Source of the DNA: Steroidobacteraceae bacterium
GTDB lineage: Bacteria > Pseudomonadota > Gammaproteobacteria > Steroidobacterales > Steroidobacteraceae
Length of the DNA stretch: 59,601 bases
NCBI GenBank assembly: GCA_025451275.1
Contig: JANWKR010000021.1
Location: forward strand, 1-59,601
Reading direction: 5' to 3'
In this document: positions 34,785 to 43,723 of the stretch, piece after piece
Position numbering within the stretch: the first letter of the stretch is position 1
How the letters are laid out: each line of letters begins with the position of its first letter
The notes under the pieces: model-generated
What the model was told of the DNA's origin: nothing
What the model saw: only the letters and a program-made list of their open reading frames with translations
Databases searched by the model: none
Made by a program: the position numbers and the translations under genes

Positions 34785-34792
34785 AGTATAAT
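34785..34792. promoter_or_regulatory. overlapping divergent -10 elements of queG and nnr
   Basis: Plus strand TATAAT (34787-34792) lies 6 bases before the nnr ATG at 34799. Minus strand TATACT (complement of 34785-34790) lies 16 bases before the queG ATG. The two hexamers overlap by 4 bases, so both promoters cannot be occupied at once. Confidence 0.55.
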
Positions 34793-34798
34793 GAGCCG

Positions 34799-36277
34799 AT
34801 GGCACTGCCGACCTCCCTGTACTCCGCCGCGCAGGTGCGCGCACTCGACGCCGATGCCATCGGCAGGCTCGGCATCCCCGGCTACACGCTCATGAAGCGG
34901 GCCGGTGAGGCGGCGCTGCGCTACCTGCGCACGCGCTGGCCGATGGCGCATCGCATCGTGATCGTGTGCGGCAGCGGCAACAACGCCGGCGACGGCTACG
35001 TGCTGGCGCGCTTTGCGCAGGCCGCGGGCCTCACCGTGTCGGTGCTGGCCGTCCGGACACCCGAACGGCTCGAGGGCGATGCCCGCCAGGCGTGGCAGGA
35101 CTACCGTGCGGGCGGGGCGGAAGTGCCCGCATTCGCCGCGACGCGGCTCGCGGGCGGCGACGTCATCGTCGATGCGCTGCTCGGTACCGGACTGTCCGGG
35201 CCGGTGCGTCCCGAGCTGCTCGAGGCCATCCGCGCGATCAACGCCAGCGGCAAGCCGGTGTTCGCCCTCGACGTGCCCTCGGGGCTTGACGCCGACGCCG
35301 GCGTGCCGCGCGGCGAGGCGGTGCGCGCGGCGGCAACCGTTACCTTCGTCGGGCTCAAGACCGGACTGTTCGTCGGCGATGGGCCCGAGTTCGCCGGGCA
35401 GGTGTTCTTCGACGACCTCGAGCTCGCCCCGGCCGCCGAGTCGCAGTTCCCGCCGCGCCTGACGCGCATCACCGAGACCGAGATTCACGCGGCGCTGCCG
35501 CGCCGGCCGCGCACGGCCAACAAGGGCGACTTCGGACGCGTGCTGATCGTCGGCAGCGGCAGCGGCATGCCGGGGGCAGCGCGCCTCGCGGGCGAGGCCT
35601 GCCTGCGCGTCGGCGCGGGGCTGACCACCGTCGCCGTAGCGCCGGAGAACGTGGGCGCGATCGCCGCCGGACGGCCCGAGCTCATCTGCCTCGGCATCAC
35701 GGGGGCCGCGGAGCTCGCCCCGGTCATCGAGCGCGCCGACGTGATCGCGATCGGGCCCGGGCTCGGGCGCTCGGACTGGGCGCGCGCGGCGCTGGACACG
35801 GTGCTCGGCTGCGACAAGCCACTGGTGGTGGATGCCGACGCGCTCAACCTGCTCGCCGAGGCTGGCGCCGGCAGACAGCGCGACTGGATCCTGACACCGC
35901 ACCCGGGCGAGGCGGGCCGGCTGCTCGGCGTCGGCGCAACCGATGTGCAGAAGGACCGGCTCGGTGCGCTCGCGGCGCTGCTCGAGCGGTTCGGCGGCAC
36001 GGTGGTACTCAAGGGCGCCGGCACGCTGGTGGGCGCGGCGGGGCGCACGCCCGGACTGTGCGAGCGCGGCAATCCCGGCATGGCGACCGCCGGAACCGGG
36101 GACGTGCTCACCGGGGCGATCGCCGGCATTCTGGCGCAGTGTCAGGACGCCTGGGCGGCGGCGCGCGTCGGGGTGCTGGTGCACGCCATGGCCGGCGATG
36201 CCGCGGCGCGCGGCGGTCAACGCGGCGTGTTGGCGAGCGATCTGGCGCGCGAGCTCCACAACAGCGTCAATCTGTGA
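34799..36277 (+). CDS. nnr: bifunctional NAD(P)HX epimerase / ADP-dependent NAD(P)HX dehydratase
   Basis: Repairs hydrated NADH and NADPH. The 492 residues comprise an N-terminal YjeF_N epimerase domain (VCGSGNNAGDGYVLARFAQA and DALLGTGLSGPV) and a C-terminal ribokinase-like dehydratase (KGDFGRVLIVGSGSGMPGAA, LTPHPGEAGRLLG, NPGMATAGTGDVLTGAIAGI). The start is ATG 34799. TATAAT ends 6 bases before it, so the mRNA probably begins at the start codon. tsaE follows directly, as in other gammaproteobacteria. Confidence 0.95.
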   Translation: MALPTSLYSAAQVRALDADAIGRLGIPGYTLMKRAGEAALRYLRTRWPMAHRIVIVCGSGNNAGDGYVLARFAQAAGLTVSVLAVRTPERLEGDARQAWQDYRAGGAEVPAFAATRLAGGDVIVDALLGTGLSGPVRPELLEAIRAINASGKPVFALDVPSGLDADAGVPRGEAVRAAATVTFVGLKTGLFVGDGPEFAGQVFFDDLELAPAAESQFPPRLTRITETEIHAALPRRPRTANKGDFGRVLIVGSGSGMPGAARLAGEACLRVGAGLTTVAVAPENVGAIAAGRPELICLGITGAAELAPVIERADVIAIGPGLGRSDWARAALDTVLGCDKPLVVDADALNLLAEAGAGRQRDWILTPHPGEAGRLLGVGATDVQKDRLGALAALLERFGGTVVLKGAGTLVGAAGRTPGLCERGNPGMATAGTGDVLTGAIAGILAQCQDAWAAARVGVLVHAMAGDAAARGGQRGVLASDLARELHNSVNL

Positions 36278-36291
36278 GGCGGGCACGGCGG

Positions 36292-36777
36292 GTGCGCATC
36301 CATACCCCGACGGCCGCCGACACCGAGGCGCTCGGCGGCCGCCTCGCGCGCAGCCGCCCGGCCGACCGGCTCGCATGGGCGGTGGTGTACCTGCAGGGCG
36401 AGCTCGGCAGCGGCAAGACCACGCTGGCGCGCGGCTTCCTGCAGGCGCTCGGCATCACCGGCCCGGTCCGCAGCCCGACCTATACGCTCGTCGAGCTCTA
36501 CCCGGCAGCCGGCATCACCCTCGTGCACGCCGACCTCTATCGGCTGCGCGATCCGGCCGAGCTGGAGTCGCTCGGGCTGCGCGAGTGGGCCGCTCCCGGT
36601 CATCTCTGGCTCGTCGAGTGGCCGGAGAAGGGCGGCGCAAGGCTGCCGTCACCGGACCTCGCGCTCAGCTTGAGCATTGGCTCTTCCGGTCACGACGTCG
36701 AGCTCTCGGCCCCCGGCAGCCTCGGGCAGGCGTGGCTCGCGCGACTGCAGGGGACTGCCCGCGCCTCGCCGGGTTGA
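36292..36777 (+). CDS. tsaE: tRNA threonylcarbamoyladenosine biosynthesis ATPase
   Basis: ATPase that energises the TsaBDE complex making t6A37 in tRNA. About 161 residues from GTG 36292 contain the P-loop YLQGELGSGKTTLARGFLQA, the switch region SPTYTLVELY, HADLYRLRDPAELESLGL and WLVEWPEKG. An earlier in-frame GTG at 36274 overlaps the nnr stop and would add 6 residues. The TGA lies inside the -35 hexamer of the next promoter. Confidence 0.95.
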   Translation: MRIHTPTAADTEALGGRLARSRPADRLAWAVVYLQGELGSGKTTLARGFLQALGITGPVRSPTYTLVELYPAAGITLVHADLYRLRDPAELESLGLREWAAPGHLWLVEWPEKGGARLPSPDLALSLSIGSSGHDVELSAPGSLGQAWLARLQGTARASPG

Positions 36778-36803
36778 AATACGGCCCGCGGCGGGCGTAG
36801 ATT
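36774..36803 (+). promoter_or_regulatory. promoter of amiC-mutL-miaA
   Basis: TTGAAA (36774-36779), 18-base spacer, TAGATT (36798-36803). Transcription would start near 36810, about 20 bases before ATG 36830. The tsaE stop codon is within the -35. Confidence 0.55.
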
Positions 36804-36829
36804 ACGCCGCAGCTGACATCGCGAACTTA

Positions 36830-38044
36830 ATGATTAGAAAGGTCTTTCGACTGGGGATGGTTGCCGGCTTGGCCGGCCTGGGAGCCTTTTCCATCACGCA
36901 CGCCGCGGAACTGCGCGCCGTGCGCCTCGCCGCCGATACCAACTCCGCCGAGGTGACCTTGGATCTCAGCGGCGGCGCGCCGCAGAAGCTCTTTACCCTC
37001 GCTCATCCCGACCGGGTGGTCCTCGACCTGCCCAACACCCGCCTCGCCACGGGTGTGCGCGCCCCGGCCGCTTCCGGCGTGGTGACCGGCGTGCGCTTCG
37101 GCACCCAGCCGCGGGGCACGCTGCGCGTCGTGGTGCAGCTGAGGAGCGCATTACCGGCACACAGCACCTGGGGCAGCGGGGATGCCGGTCGCGAGCTCGT
37201 GCTCACCCTCGGGCAGCCGGTGGTGGCGGTGGCCGTGGCCGCGCCGCAGGTCATCGCCGCGCGCCACGCGCCGGGCGACGGGGACCGGGACGTCATCATC
37301 GCCGTCGACGCCGGGCACGGCGGGGTGGATCCGGGCGCGATCGGCCGCGGCGGCACGCGCGAGAAGGACGTGACGCTGGCGATCGCGCGTGCGCTGGCCG
37401 AGCGCCTCGACGCCGAGCCGGGCATGCGCGCGGTACTCACCCGTGACCGCGACGAGTTCCTCGAGCTGCGCGACCGCATCCGTCGCGCGCGCCTCGCGCA
37501 CGCCGACATGTTCGTGTCCGTGCATGCCGATTCGATCGCCGATCGCAGCGTCACCGGCGCCTCGGTGTACGTGCTGTCAGTGCACGGTGCCTCCAGCGAG
37601 GCCGCGCGCTGGCTGGCCGAGCGCGAGAATGCCGCGGACCTGGTCGGCGGCGTGCGCCTCGATGACAAGGGGGCGCTCGCGCCGGTGCTGCTCGACGCGG
37701 CGCAGAGCGAGATCATCGGCGTCAGCGCCAGCGCCGCCGAGCGCGTGGTCAGCGCACTCGCCGGCGTGGGCGAAGTGCGCAAGGCGCAGGTACAGCAGGC
37801 CGGGTTCGTAGTGCTGAAGTCGCCCGACATCCCCTCGATGCTGGTCGAGACCGCCTACATCTCCAACCCCGCCGAGGAGCGGCGCCTGCGCCAGCCCACG
37901 CAGCAATCGCGTCTCGCGGACGCGATCGCCGCCGGCGTGCACACCTTCTTCGTACTCAATCCCCCCGATGGCACGCGCTTCAAGCAGGAGCGCCGCAGCA
38001 CCCTGGCGAGTGCCGCCGGCACCACCGCCAGCGCCACACCCTGA
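36830..38044 (+). CDS. amiC: N-acetylmuramoyl-L-alanine amidase (AmiB/AmiC type)
   Basis: Periplasmic amidase that cleaves septal peptidoglycan during cell separation. The 404 residues comprise a signal peptide (RLGMVAGLAGLGAFSITHAA), a ~110-residue AMIN domain (LRAVRLAADTNSAEVTLDLS) that targets the septum, and a C-terminal Amidase_3 domain. The zinc ligands are His in DAGHGGVDPGAIG, Glu in TREKDVTLAIA and His in MFVSVHADSI; the catalytic Glu is in LVETAYISNPAEE. There is no LysM domain, unlike AmiB of E. coli, so it is closer to AmiC in layout. No ribosome site precedes the ATG. Confidence 0.93.
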   Translation: MIRKVFRLGMVAGLAGLGAFSITHAAELRAVRLAADTNSAEVTLDLSGGAPQKLFTLAHPDRVVLDLPNTRLATGVRAPAASGVVTGVRFGTQPRGTLRVVVQLRSALPAHSTWGSGDAGRELVLTLGQPVVAVAVAAPQVIAARHAPGDGDRDVIIAVDAGHGGVDPGAIGRGGTREKDVTLAIARALAERLDAEPGMRAVLTRDRDEFLELRDRIRRARLAHADMFVSVHADSIADRSVTGASVYVLSVHGASSEAARWLAERENAADLVGGVRLDDKGALAPVLLDAAQSEIIGVSASAAERVVSALAGVGEVRKAQVQQAGFVVLKSPDIPSMLVETAYISNPAEERRLRQPTQQSRLADAIAAGVHTFFVLNPPDGTRFKQERRSTLASAAGTTASATP

Positions 38045-38089
38045 CATTTCCGGGCGCGCGCGGCGCGCCTGAGCGTGACGGCGCCCCTG

Positions 38090-38095
38090 TACACT
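38090..38095 (+). promoter_or_regulatory. -10 element 7 bases before the mutL ATG (predicted leaderless)
   Basis: TACACT at 38090-38095, directly preceded by TG, with ATG at 38103. The predicted transcription start coincides with the start codon. No Shine-Dalgarno sequence is present. Confidence 0.45.
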
Positions 38096-38102
38096 TGCCG
38101 CC

Positions 38103-39869
38103 ATGTCCATCCGTGTGCTGCCCGGCGAACTCGTCGACCAGATCGCCGCCGGCGAGGTCATCGAGCGTCCCGCCTCGGTCGTCAAGGAGCTGGTCGAGAA
38201 CGCCCTCGACGCCGGGGCCACGCGGATCGAGATCGACGTCGAGCGCGGCGGCGTCGGCCTGATCCGGGTGCGCGACGACGGCCGCGGTATCGCCGCGGAC
38301 GAGCTGGCCCTGGCCCTGGCGCGCCACGCGACCAGCAAGATCGCCTCGCTCGAGGACCTGGAGGCGGTCACGACCCTCGGTTTTCGCGGCGAGGCGCTGC
38401 CGTCCATCGGCTCGGTGGCGCAGCTGCGCATCAGCTCGCGCGCCGCCGGCGCCGAGCGGGGCGCGGAGATCGCCGTGAGCGGTGGCGTGCTCGCCGCCGT
38501 GCGGCCCGCAGCCCACCCGCCCGGCACCACGGTCGAGGTGCGCGAGTTGTTCTACAACGTGCCCGCGCGGCGCAAGTTCGTGAAGAGCGACGCCACCGAG
38601 CTCGGCCACATCGCGCGGCTGGTCGAGCGGCTGGCGCTGTCGCGCTTCGATGTGGGGCTGCGCCTGCGTCACGGCGGGCGCGTGCTGCTCGATGCACCGG
38701 CGGTCACCGGCGCTGACCAGGAGCACCTGCGTCTCAGTGCGGTGCTGGGCGCGGACTTTCCGGCGGCCGCGGTAGCCATCCGCCACGCCGCCGGGCCGCT
38801 CATGCTCTCGGGCTGGGCCGGCCTGCCGACGCGCTCGCGGGCGCAGCCGGACCAGCAGTTCTGGTTCGTCAACGGCCGTGCGCTGCGCGACAAGCTCCTC
38901 ATGAATGCCGTGCGCCTCGCCTACCGCGACGTGCTGTACCACGGCCGCCACGCCGCTTACGCGCTGTACCTCACCCTCGAGCCGAAGCTCGTGGACGTCA
39001 ACGCACACCCGCAGAAGCTCGAGGTGCGCTTCCGCGACAGCCGCCAGGTGCACGACTACGTCATGCGCACCGTCGAGCGCGCGCTGGCCGGCACGCGCCC
39101 GTCGGCGAGCGCGGCTGCTGCCGCGGCGCTGCTGGATGCCGGCGGCGTGGCCGCCGGCCCCGGCGCGGCGGCTGGCCCCGGGGGCGCCATGCCGCGCGAG
39201 CAGGGCGCGTTGTACCTGCCCGGCAGGGATCCGTGGCACCTGGCCGCCGCGCTTGCCGAACCACCGCCGCCGGAGCCGACCGCCGACGAGCCGCTCGGCG
39301 TCGCGCTCGGCCAGCTGCACGGGGTGTACATCCTCGCCCAGAACCGCGACGGCCTGGTGCTGGTGGACATGCACGCCGCGCACGAGCGCGTGCTGTACGA
39401 GAAGCTCAAGGCCGAGCGCGGCACCGGCGTCCCCGCCTCGCAGCAGCTGCTCGAGCCCCTGGTCATCGAGCTGCGCGAGCACGAGCTGGCGGGGCTCCTC
39501 GAGCGACGTGCCGAGTGGGAGCAGGCCGGCTTCGAGCTGGAGGCGCTGTCGCCGACGCGCCTGGCGCTGCGCAGCGTGCCGGCCATCCTCGATGCACGCG
39601 AGCTGCCGCGCATCGTCGGCGACCTGGTGCACGAGCTGGCGCTCGAGGCGGGCGGGCACCACCTCGACGGCGCCGCCGATCGCTTCCTCGGCACGCTCGC
39701 CTGCCGCAGCGCCATCCACGCCCACCGCCGCCTGACGCTGCCGGAAATGAACGCGCTGCTGCGCCAGATGGAGGCGACCGACCGCGCCAACCAGTGCAAC
39801 CACGGCCGTCCGACCTGGACCCGCCTCAGCCTGCAGCAGCTCGACCAGCTGTTCCTGCGGGGCCGCTGA
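38103..39869 (+). CDS. mutL: DNA mismatch repair protein MutL
   Basis: Couples MutS mismatch recognition to strand incision. The 588 residues comprise the N-terminal GHKL ATPase (QIAAGEVIERPASVVKELVE with Glu/Asn of motif I, DDGRGI, TLGFRGEALPSIGSV) and a C-terminal domain with a nicking-endonuclease metal motif DMHAAHERVLYE near residue 422, plus ACRSAIHAHRRL, CNHGRPTWTRL and LFLRGR. This resembles Pseudomonas-type MutL, which nicks DNA itself, unlike E. coli MutL, which needs MutH. A low-complexity Ala/Gly/Pro linker lies around 340-380. The stop is followed immediately by the miaA GTG. Confidence 0.96.
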   Translation: MSIRVLPGELVDQIAAGEVIERPASVVKELVENALDAGATRIEIDVERGGVGLIRVRDDGRGIAADELALALARHATSKIASLEDLEAVTTLGFRGEALPSIGSVAQLRISSRAAGAERGAEIAVSGGVLAAVRPAAHPPGTTVEVRELFYNVPARRKFVKSDATELGHIARLVERLALSRFDVGLRLRHGGRVLLDAPAVTGADQEHLRLSAVLGADFPAAAVAIRHAAGPLMLSGWAGLPTRSRAQPDQQFWFVNGRALRDKLLMNAVRLAYRDVLYHGRHAAYALYLTLEPKLVDVNAHPQKLEVRFRDSRQVHDYVMRTVERALAGTRPSASAAAAAALLDAGGVAAGPGAAAGPGGAMPREQGALYLPGRDPWHLAAALAEPPPPEPTADEPLGVALGQLHGVYILAQNRDGLVLVDMHAAHERVLYEKLKAERGTGVPASQQLLEPLVIELREHELAGLLERRAEWEQAGFELEALSPTRLALRSVPAILDARELPRIVGDLVHELALEAGGHHLDGAADRFLGTLACRSAIHAHRRLTLPEMNALLRQMEATDRANQCNHGRPTWTRLSLQQLDQLFLRGR

Positions 39870-40829
39870 GTGGCGGCCGTGGAGGCCGGGCCGCGGCTGC
39901 CGGTGTTCGTGCTGACCGGACCGACCGGCTCGGGCAAGAGCGACTGGGCGATCGCGCTGGCCGACAGCGCGCCGGTCGAGATCGTGAGCGTGGACTCGGC
40001 GCTGGTGTACCGCGGACTGGACATCGGCACCGCCAAGCCCGCGCGCGCGGTGCGCGAGCGCGTGCCGCACCGCCTCATCGACATCTGCGACCCCGCGGAC
40101 AGCTACTCGGCCGGGCGTTTCCTCGCCGACGCGCTCGGCTGGGTGCGCGACATTCATGCCCGCCGGCGGGTGCCGCTCCTGGTGGGCGGCACCATGCTGT
40201 ACCTGCGGGCGCTGCTGCGCGGGCTGGCGGTGCTGCCGCCGGCCGTCCCCGAGCTGCGCGCCGGGATCGATGCACGGGCGGCCCGGGACGGCTGGCCGGC
40301 CCTGCACGCGGAGCTGGGCCGCCTCGACCCGGAGGCCGCCGGGCGCATCGCGCCGGCGGACGCGCAGCGCATCCAGCGCGCACTCGAGGTTTGTTACAGC
40401 ACGGGGCGCCCGATTTCACAGCTGCAGCGCGCCACGGTGAGCCCGCTGGCAGGGTGGCCGGTACGCGTGTGGGTGCTCGCCCCTCCCGAGCGCACGCGAC
40501 TGCACGAGCGCCTCGCGCAACGTTTCGCCGCCATGATGGCGGCCGGGTTTCTCGACGAGGTGAGGGGATTGCGCGACCGCGGTGACCTGAGCGCCCGCCA
40601 CCCGTCGATGCGCGCGGTAGGCTACCGTCAGCTGTGGGCGCACCTCGAGGGCGAATACGCCCTGGAGGAGGCCGTCGCGCGCGGCGTTGCGGCAACGCGC
40701 CAACTGGCGAAGCGCCAGCTCACCTGGTTGCGCGGTGAGCGTTCAGGAACATGGCTCGATCCGGACGACGGCAGTCGGCTGTCGTGGATTCGAGACATAT
40801 GTCATGAGTTGGGTGTGCTTGGGCTTTGA
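39870..40829 (+). CDS. miaA: tRNA dimethylallyltransferase
   Basis: Adds the dimethylallyl group to A37 of tRNAs reading UNN codons. The 319 residues from GTG 39870 contain the P-loop VLTGPTGSGKSDWAIALAD, SVDSALVYRGLDIGTAKP (substrate Asp), PHRLIDICDPADSYSAGRF, PLLVGGTMLYLRALLRGL and DAQRIQRALEV. It directly abuts the mutL stop. A 6-bp hairpin spans its stop codon, and hfq follows after 142 bases. Confidence 0.96.
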   Translation: MAAVEAGPRLPVFVLTGPTGSGKSDWAIALADSAPVEIVSVDSALVYRGLDIGTAKPARAVRERVPHRLIDICDPADSYSAGRFLADALGWVRDIHARRRVPLLVGGTMLYLRALLRGLAVLPPAVPELRAGIDARAARDGWPALHAELGRLDPEAAGRIAPADAQRIQRALEVCYSTGRPISQLQRATVSPLAGWPVRVWVLAPPERTRLHERLAQRFAAMMAAGFLDEVRGLRDRGDLSARHPSMRAVGYRQLWAHLEGEYALEEAVARGVAATRQLAKRQLTWLRGERSGTWLDPDDGSRLSWIRDICHELGVLGL

Positions 40830-40838
40830 CGGAAGCCC
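40821..40838 (+). terminator. weak hairpin at the miaA stop
   Basis: GGGCTT (40821-40826) pairs with AAGCCC (40833-40838) around a loop that contains the TGA. No T-tract. It probably attenuates or protects the 3' end upstream of hfq, whose own promoter in the AT-richer 40850-40960 stretch I could not pin down. Confidence 0.4.
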
Positions 40839-40971
40839 CATGTTAAGATTGAGCCGGTCGGTTCCTCACGCTTTGTTTAGAGGCCATTTTTGCTTGTTTG
40901 GATCGTGGCGCGTTGCCGCGACCTTATTTCTATCCTGCCGTACATAAAGCCGTAAGAATAAGGAGAACCCG

Positions 40972-41226
40972 ATGGCCAAAGGCCAGTCTCTGCAAGACCC
41001 CTTTTTGAATGCCTTGCGCAAAGAGCGGGTGCCCGTCTCGATCTACCTCGTCAACGGCATCAAGTTGCAGGGTCAGATCGATTCCTTTGACCAGTTCGTG
41101 GTGCTGCTGAAGAACAGCGTCAGCCAGATGGTCTACAAGCACGCGATTTCCACGGTCGTGCCGGCGCGCAATGTGCGCCTGTCGGCCGAAGAGGGCGGCC
41201 CCGCCCCGGAGACGCCTGCCGAGTAA
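40972..41226 (+). CDS. hfq: RNA chaperone Hfq
   Basis: Hexameric Sm-like protein that pairs small RNAs with mRNAs. The 84 residues contain the Sm1 motif [20 protein letters not shown], the Sm2 motif [12 protein letters not shown] and the proximal-face [20 protein letters not shown]. It has a short Glu/Pro-rich tail. AAGGAGAA lies 5 bases before the ATG. Confidence 0.98.
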   Translation: MAKGQSLQDPFLNALRKERVPVSIYLVNGIKLQGQIDSFDQFVVLLKNSVSQMVYKHAISTVVPARNVRLSAEEGGPAPETPAE

Positions 41227-41250
41227 TGTCCCCTGCTACGGGAAGCCTGA

Positions 41251-42603
41251 GTGTTCGAGCGCCCACGGACTGGTGAGCGCGCCGTACTGGTGCGCCTGGG
41301 GCTGGGAGTCCAGGTCGACCCGGAGGACCTGCACGAGTTCACGCAGCTGGCGGTCTCCGCCGGCGCGGTCCCGGTCGCGACGGTCACCGGGCGGCGTGAC
41401 CGTCCCGACTCGCGCTACTTCCTCGGCAGCGGCAAGGCCGAGGAGCTGAGGGCGGTCGCGCACGCCAACGACGCCGAGGTCATCCTCATCGACCACGCGC
41501 TGTCGCCGAGCCAGGAGCGCAACCTCGAGAAACTCATCGAGCGGCGCGTGCTCGACCGCAACGGCCTGATCCTCGACATCTTCGCGCAGCGCGCCCGCAG
41601 CTTCGAGGGCAAGCTCGAAGTGGAGCTGGCGCAGCTGAAGCACATCGCCAGTCGCCTGGTGCGCGGCTGGACGCACCTCGAGCGCCAGAAGGGCGGCATC
41701 GGTCTGCGCGGACCCGGCGAGACGCAGCTGGAAACCGACCGGCGCATCATCGCGCAGCGCGTGCGGGTGCTCACCCGGCGCCTGGCGAAGATCGGGCAGC
41801 AGCGCGAAACCGGCCGGCAGACGCGCGCCGAGATCCCGGTGCCGTCGCTGGCGCTGGTGGGCTACACCAACGCCGGCAAGTCCACCCTGTTCCGCTCGCT
41901 CACCGGGGCGGATGCCTACGTCGCTGACCAGCTGTTCGCGACGCTCGATCCGACGGTGCGGCGCATCACGCTTCCCGGTGGCACGGCGGTGGTGGTCGCC
42001 GACACGGTCGGCTTCATCCGCGAGCTGCCGCACGAGCTGGTCGCGGCCTTCCAGTCGACGCTCACCGAGGCGCGCGCGGCGACGCTGCTGCTGCACGTGG
42101 TGGACGCGAGCAACCCGCGCCGCACGGAGCACACGCAGGCGGTCGACGGGGTGCTCGCCGAGATCGGCGCGCAGGCGATTCCGCAGATCCTGGTCTACAA
42201 CAAGATCGACCGCCTGGCGCTGGCGCCGCGCATCGACCGCGACGCCGACGGCCGCGTGACCGCGGTGTGGATTTCGGCGGCCACCGGTGCCGGACTCGAC
42301 CTGCTGCGGCAGGCCGTGGCCGAACGCCTGGCGCGCTTCGCACGCCGGGCGCGGCTGCGCATGCCGGCCGCCGCCGGCGCGCTGCGCTCGCGCCTGTATG
42401 CCGCGCAGGCGGTGCGCTCCGAGACCAGCGGCGATGACGGCTCGCTGGAGCTGGCGGTGGAACTGCCGGACCTGGAGCTGCTGCAGCTGGCGCGCACCGC
42501 GGGCGTGCAGATCCTCGAGGTGCAGGGGCCGGACGCGCCTTGCTCCGCCCCGGACACCTACCTACAATCGTCCGCCCGCGCGAGCGCGGCCAAGCTGCGC
42601 TGA
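41251..42603 (+). CDS. hflX: ribosome-splitting GTPase HflX
   Basis: GTPase that splits stalled ribosomes under heat stress. The 450 residues from GTG 41251 contain the N-terminal HflX domain (RPDSRYFLGSGKAEELRAVA, DRNGLILDIFAQRARSFEGK), the coiled linker GGIGLRGPGETQLETDRRI, the P-loop LVGYTNAGKSTLFRSLTG and DTVGFIRELPHELVAAFQST. An NKxD-like VYNKIDR is present. It follows hfq as in E. coli. A promoter for hflK lies in its 3' end. Confidence 0.96.
   Translation: MFERPRTGERAVLVRLGLGVQVDPEDLHEFTQLAVSAGAVPVATVTGRRDRPDSRYFLGSGKAEELRAVAHANDAEVILIDHALSPSQERNLEKLIERRVLDRNGLILDIFAQRARSFEGKLEVELAQLKHIASRLVRGWTHLERQKGGIGLRGPGETQLETDRRIIAQRVRVLTRRLAKIGQQRETGRQTRAEIPVPSLALVGYTNAGKSTLFRSLTGADAYVADQLFATLDPTVRRITLPGGTAVVVADTVGFIRELPHELVAAFQSTLTEARAATLLLHVVDASNPRRTEHTQAVDGVLAEIGAQAIPQILVYNKIDRLALAPRIDRDADGRVTAVWISAATGAGLDLLRQAVAERLARFARRARLRMPAAAGALRSRLYAAQAVRSETSGDDGSLELAVELPDLELLQLARTAGVQILEVQGPDAPCSAPDTYLQSSARASAAKLR
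42540..42568 (+). promoter_or_regulatory. promoter for hflKC inside the hflX 3' end
   Basis: TTGCTC (42540-42545), a 17-base spacer, TACAAT (42563-42568). The predicted leader is about 40 bases before ATG 42614. Confidence 0.55.
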
Positions 42604-42613
42604 GTTTCGCGCC

Positions 42614-43723
42614 ATGCCCTGGAATCAACCCGGTTCGAACAACCAGTGGGGACGACGCCCCGGCCAGGGCGGCCCCGACCTCGACGAGCGGCTGAAGAGC
42701 TGGCAGCGCCGGCTCGAGTCGCTGCTGCGCCCCGCCGGCGGCCGCGGCGGCGACGGCGGCCCGCTGCTGCTGATCGCGGTAGCGGTGGTGGCGGCGGGCT
42801 GGCTGCTGAGCGGGTTCTACCAGGTCAAGCAGGCCGAGCGCGGCATCGTGCAACGCTTCGGGCGGCTGATCGCGGTGCGGCCTCCCGGCATGGGGTGGCG
42901 GATGCCCTGGCCGATCGAGAGCGTCACCACGGTGAACATCGCGAGCGTCAACTCGAGCGACTTCAAGTCGCGCGTGCTGACCTCCGACGTCAACCTCGTC
43001 GAGCTGCACTTCGCCGTGCAGTACCAGTTCAGCGACCCGGTCAAGAAGCTGTTCCGGGTGCGCGAGCCGGAGCAGACCCTGAGCGAGGTGTCCGAGAGCG
43101 CCATCCGCGAGATCGTCGGCCGCAGCACTCTCGATGACCTGATGGTCGGCTCGACCCGGCCGGAGGTCACGCGCCGCGCCAAGGAACTGATCCAGCACAC
43201 GCTCGACTATTACAACTCCGGCATCACGGTCACCACCGTCAACCTCGAGGACGTGCAGGTGCCGGATGCGGTCATTCCCTCGCAGCGCGACGCCAACAAG
43301 GCGCAGGCCGACAAGGAGCGCTACGTGCAGGAGGCCGAGGCCTACGCCAACGGCATCATCCCCGTGGCGCAGGGCGCGGCGACGCGCATGCAGCAGGATG
43401 CGCAGGCCTACAGGGCGCAGGTCAGCGCGCTCGCCGAAGGACATGCGGCCCGCTTCGCGCAGCTGCAGTCGGCGTACGCGCAGGCACCCGAGGTGACGCG
43501 CCGGCGCATGTACATGGACACGCTCGAGAGCGTGCTGGGGCGCTCCCACAAGGTGCTGATCGATTCGCACGCCGGCAACAATCTGATCTACCTGCCGATC
43601 GACAAGCTGCTCGACAAGAGCGTCGCGCGCGAGGCCGAGCAGGCCGCCGAGCCGGCGGCGGGCAACGGCAACCGGGAACAGGACCAGGTGACCATCGAAG
43701 CGCGCGGGCGGGGTGAGCGCTGA
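42614..43723 (+). CDS. hflK: FtsH protease regulatory subunit HflK
   Basis: Membrane SPFH protein that, with HflC, encloses FtsH and controls membrane-protein degradation. The 369 residues comprise a Gly/Asn-rich cytoplasmic N-terminus (MPWNQPGSNNQWGRRPGQGG), one membrane segment (LLLIAVAVVAAGWLLSGFY), the SPFH domain (QAERGIVQRFGRLIAVRPPG, SDVNLVELHFAVQYQFSDPV) and a helical region ending SHAGNNLIYLPIDKLLDKS. The TGA overlaps the hflC ATG by one base. Confidence 0.96.
   Translation: MPWNQPGSNNQWGRRPGQGGPDLDERLKSWQRRLESLLRPAGGRGGDGGPLLLIAVAVVAAGWLLSGFYQVKQAERGIVQRFGRLIAVRPPGMGWRMPWPIESVTTVNIASVNSSDFKSRVLTSDVNLVELHFAVQYQFSDPVKKLFRVREPEQTLSEVSESAIREIVGRSTLDDLMVGSTRPEVTRRAKELIQHTLDYYNSGITVTTVNLEDVQVPDAVIPSQRDANKAQADKERYVQEAEAYANGIIPVAQGAATRMQQDAQAYRAQVSALAEGHAARFAQLQSAYAQAPEVTRRRMYMDTLESVLGRSHKVLIDSHAGNNLIYLPIDKLLDKSVAREAEQAAEPAAGNGNREQDQVTIEARGRGER

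Noticed and set aside
37980..40307. 775-residue minus-strand open frame opposite mutL and miaA
   Set aside because: Antisense to two secure housekeeping genes; Arg/His/Gln-rich shadow composition.
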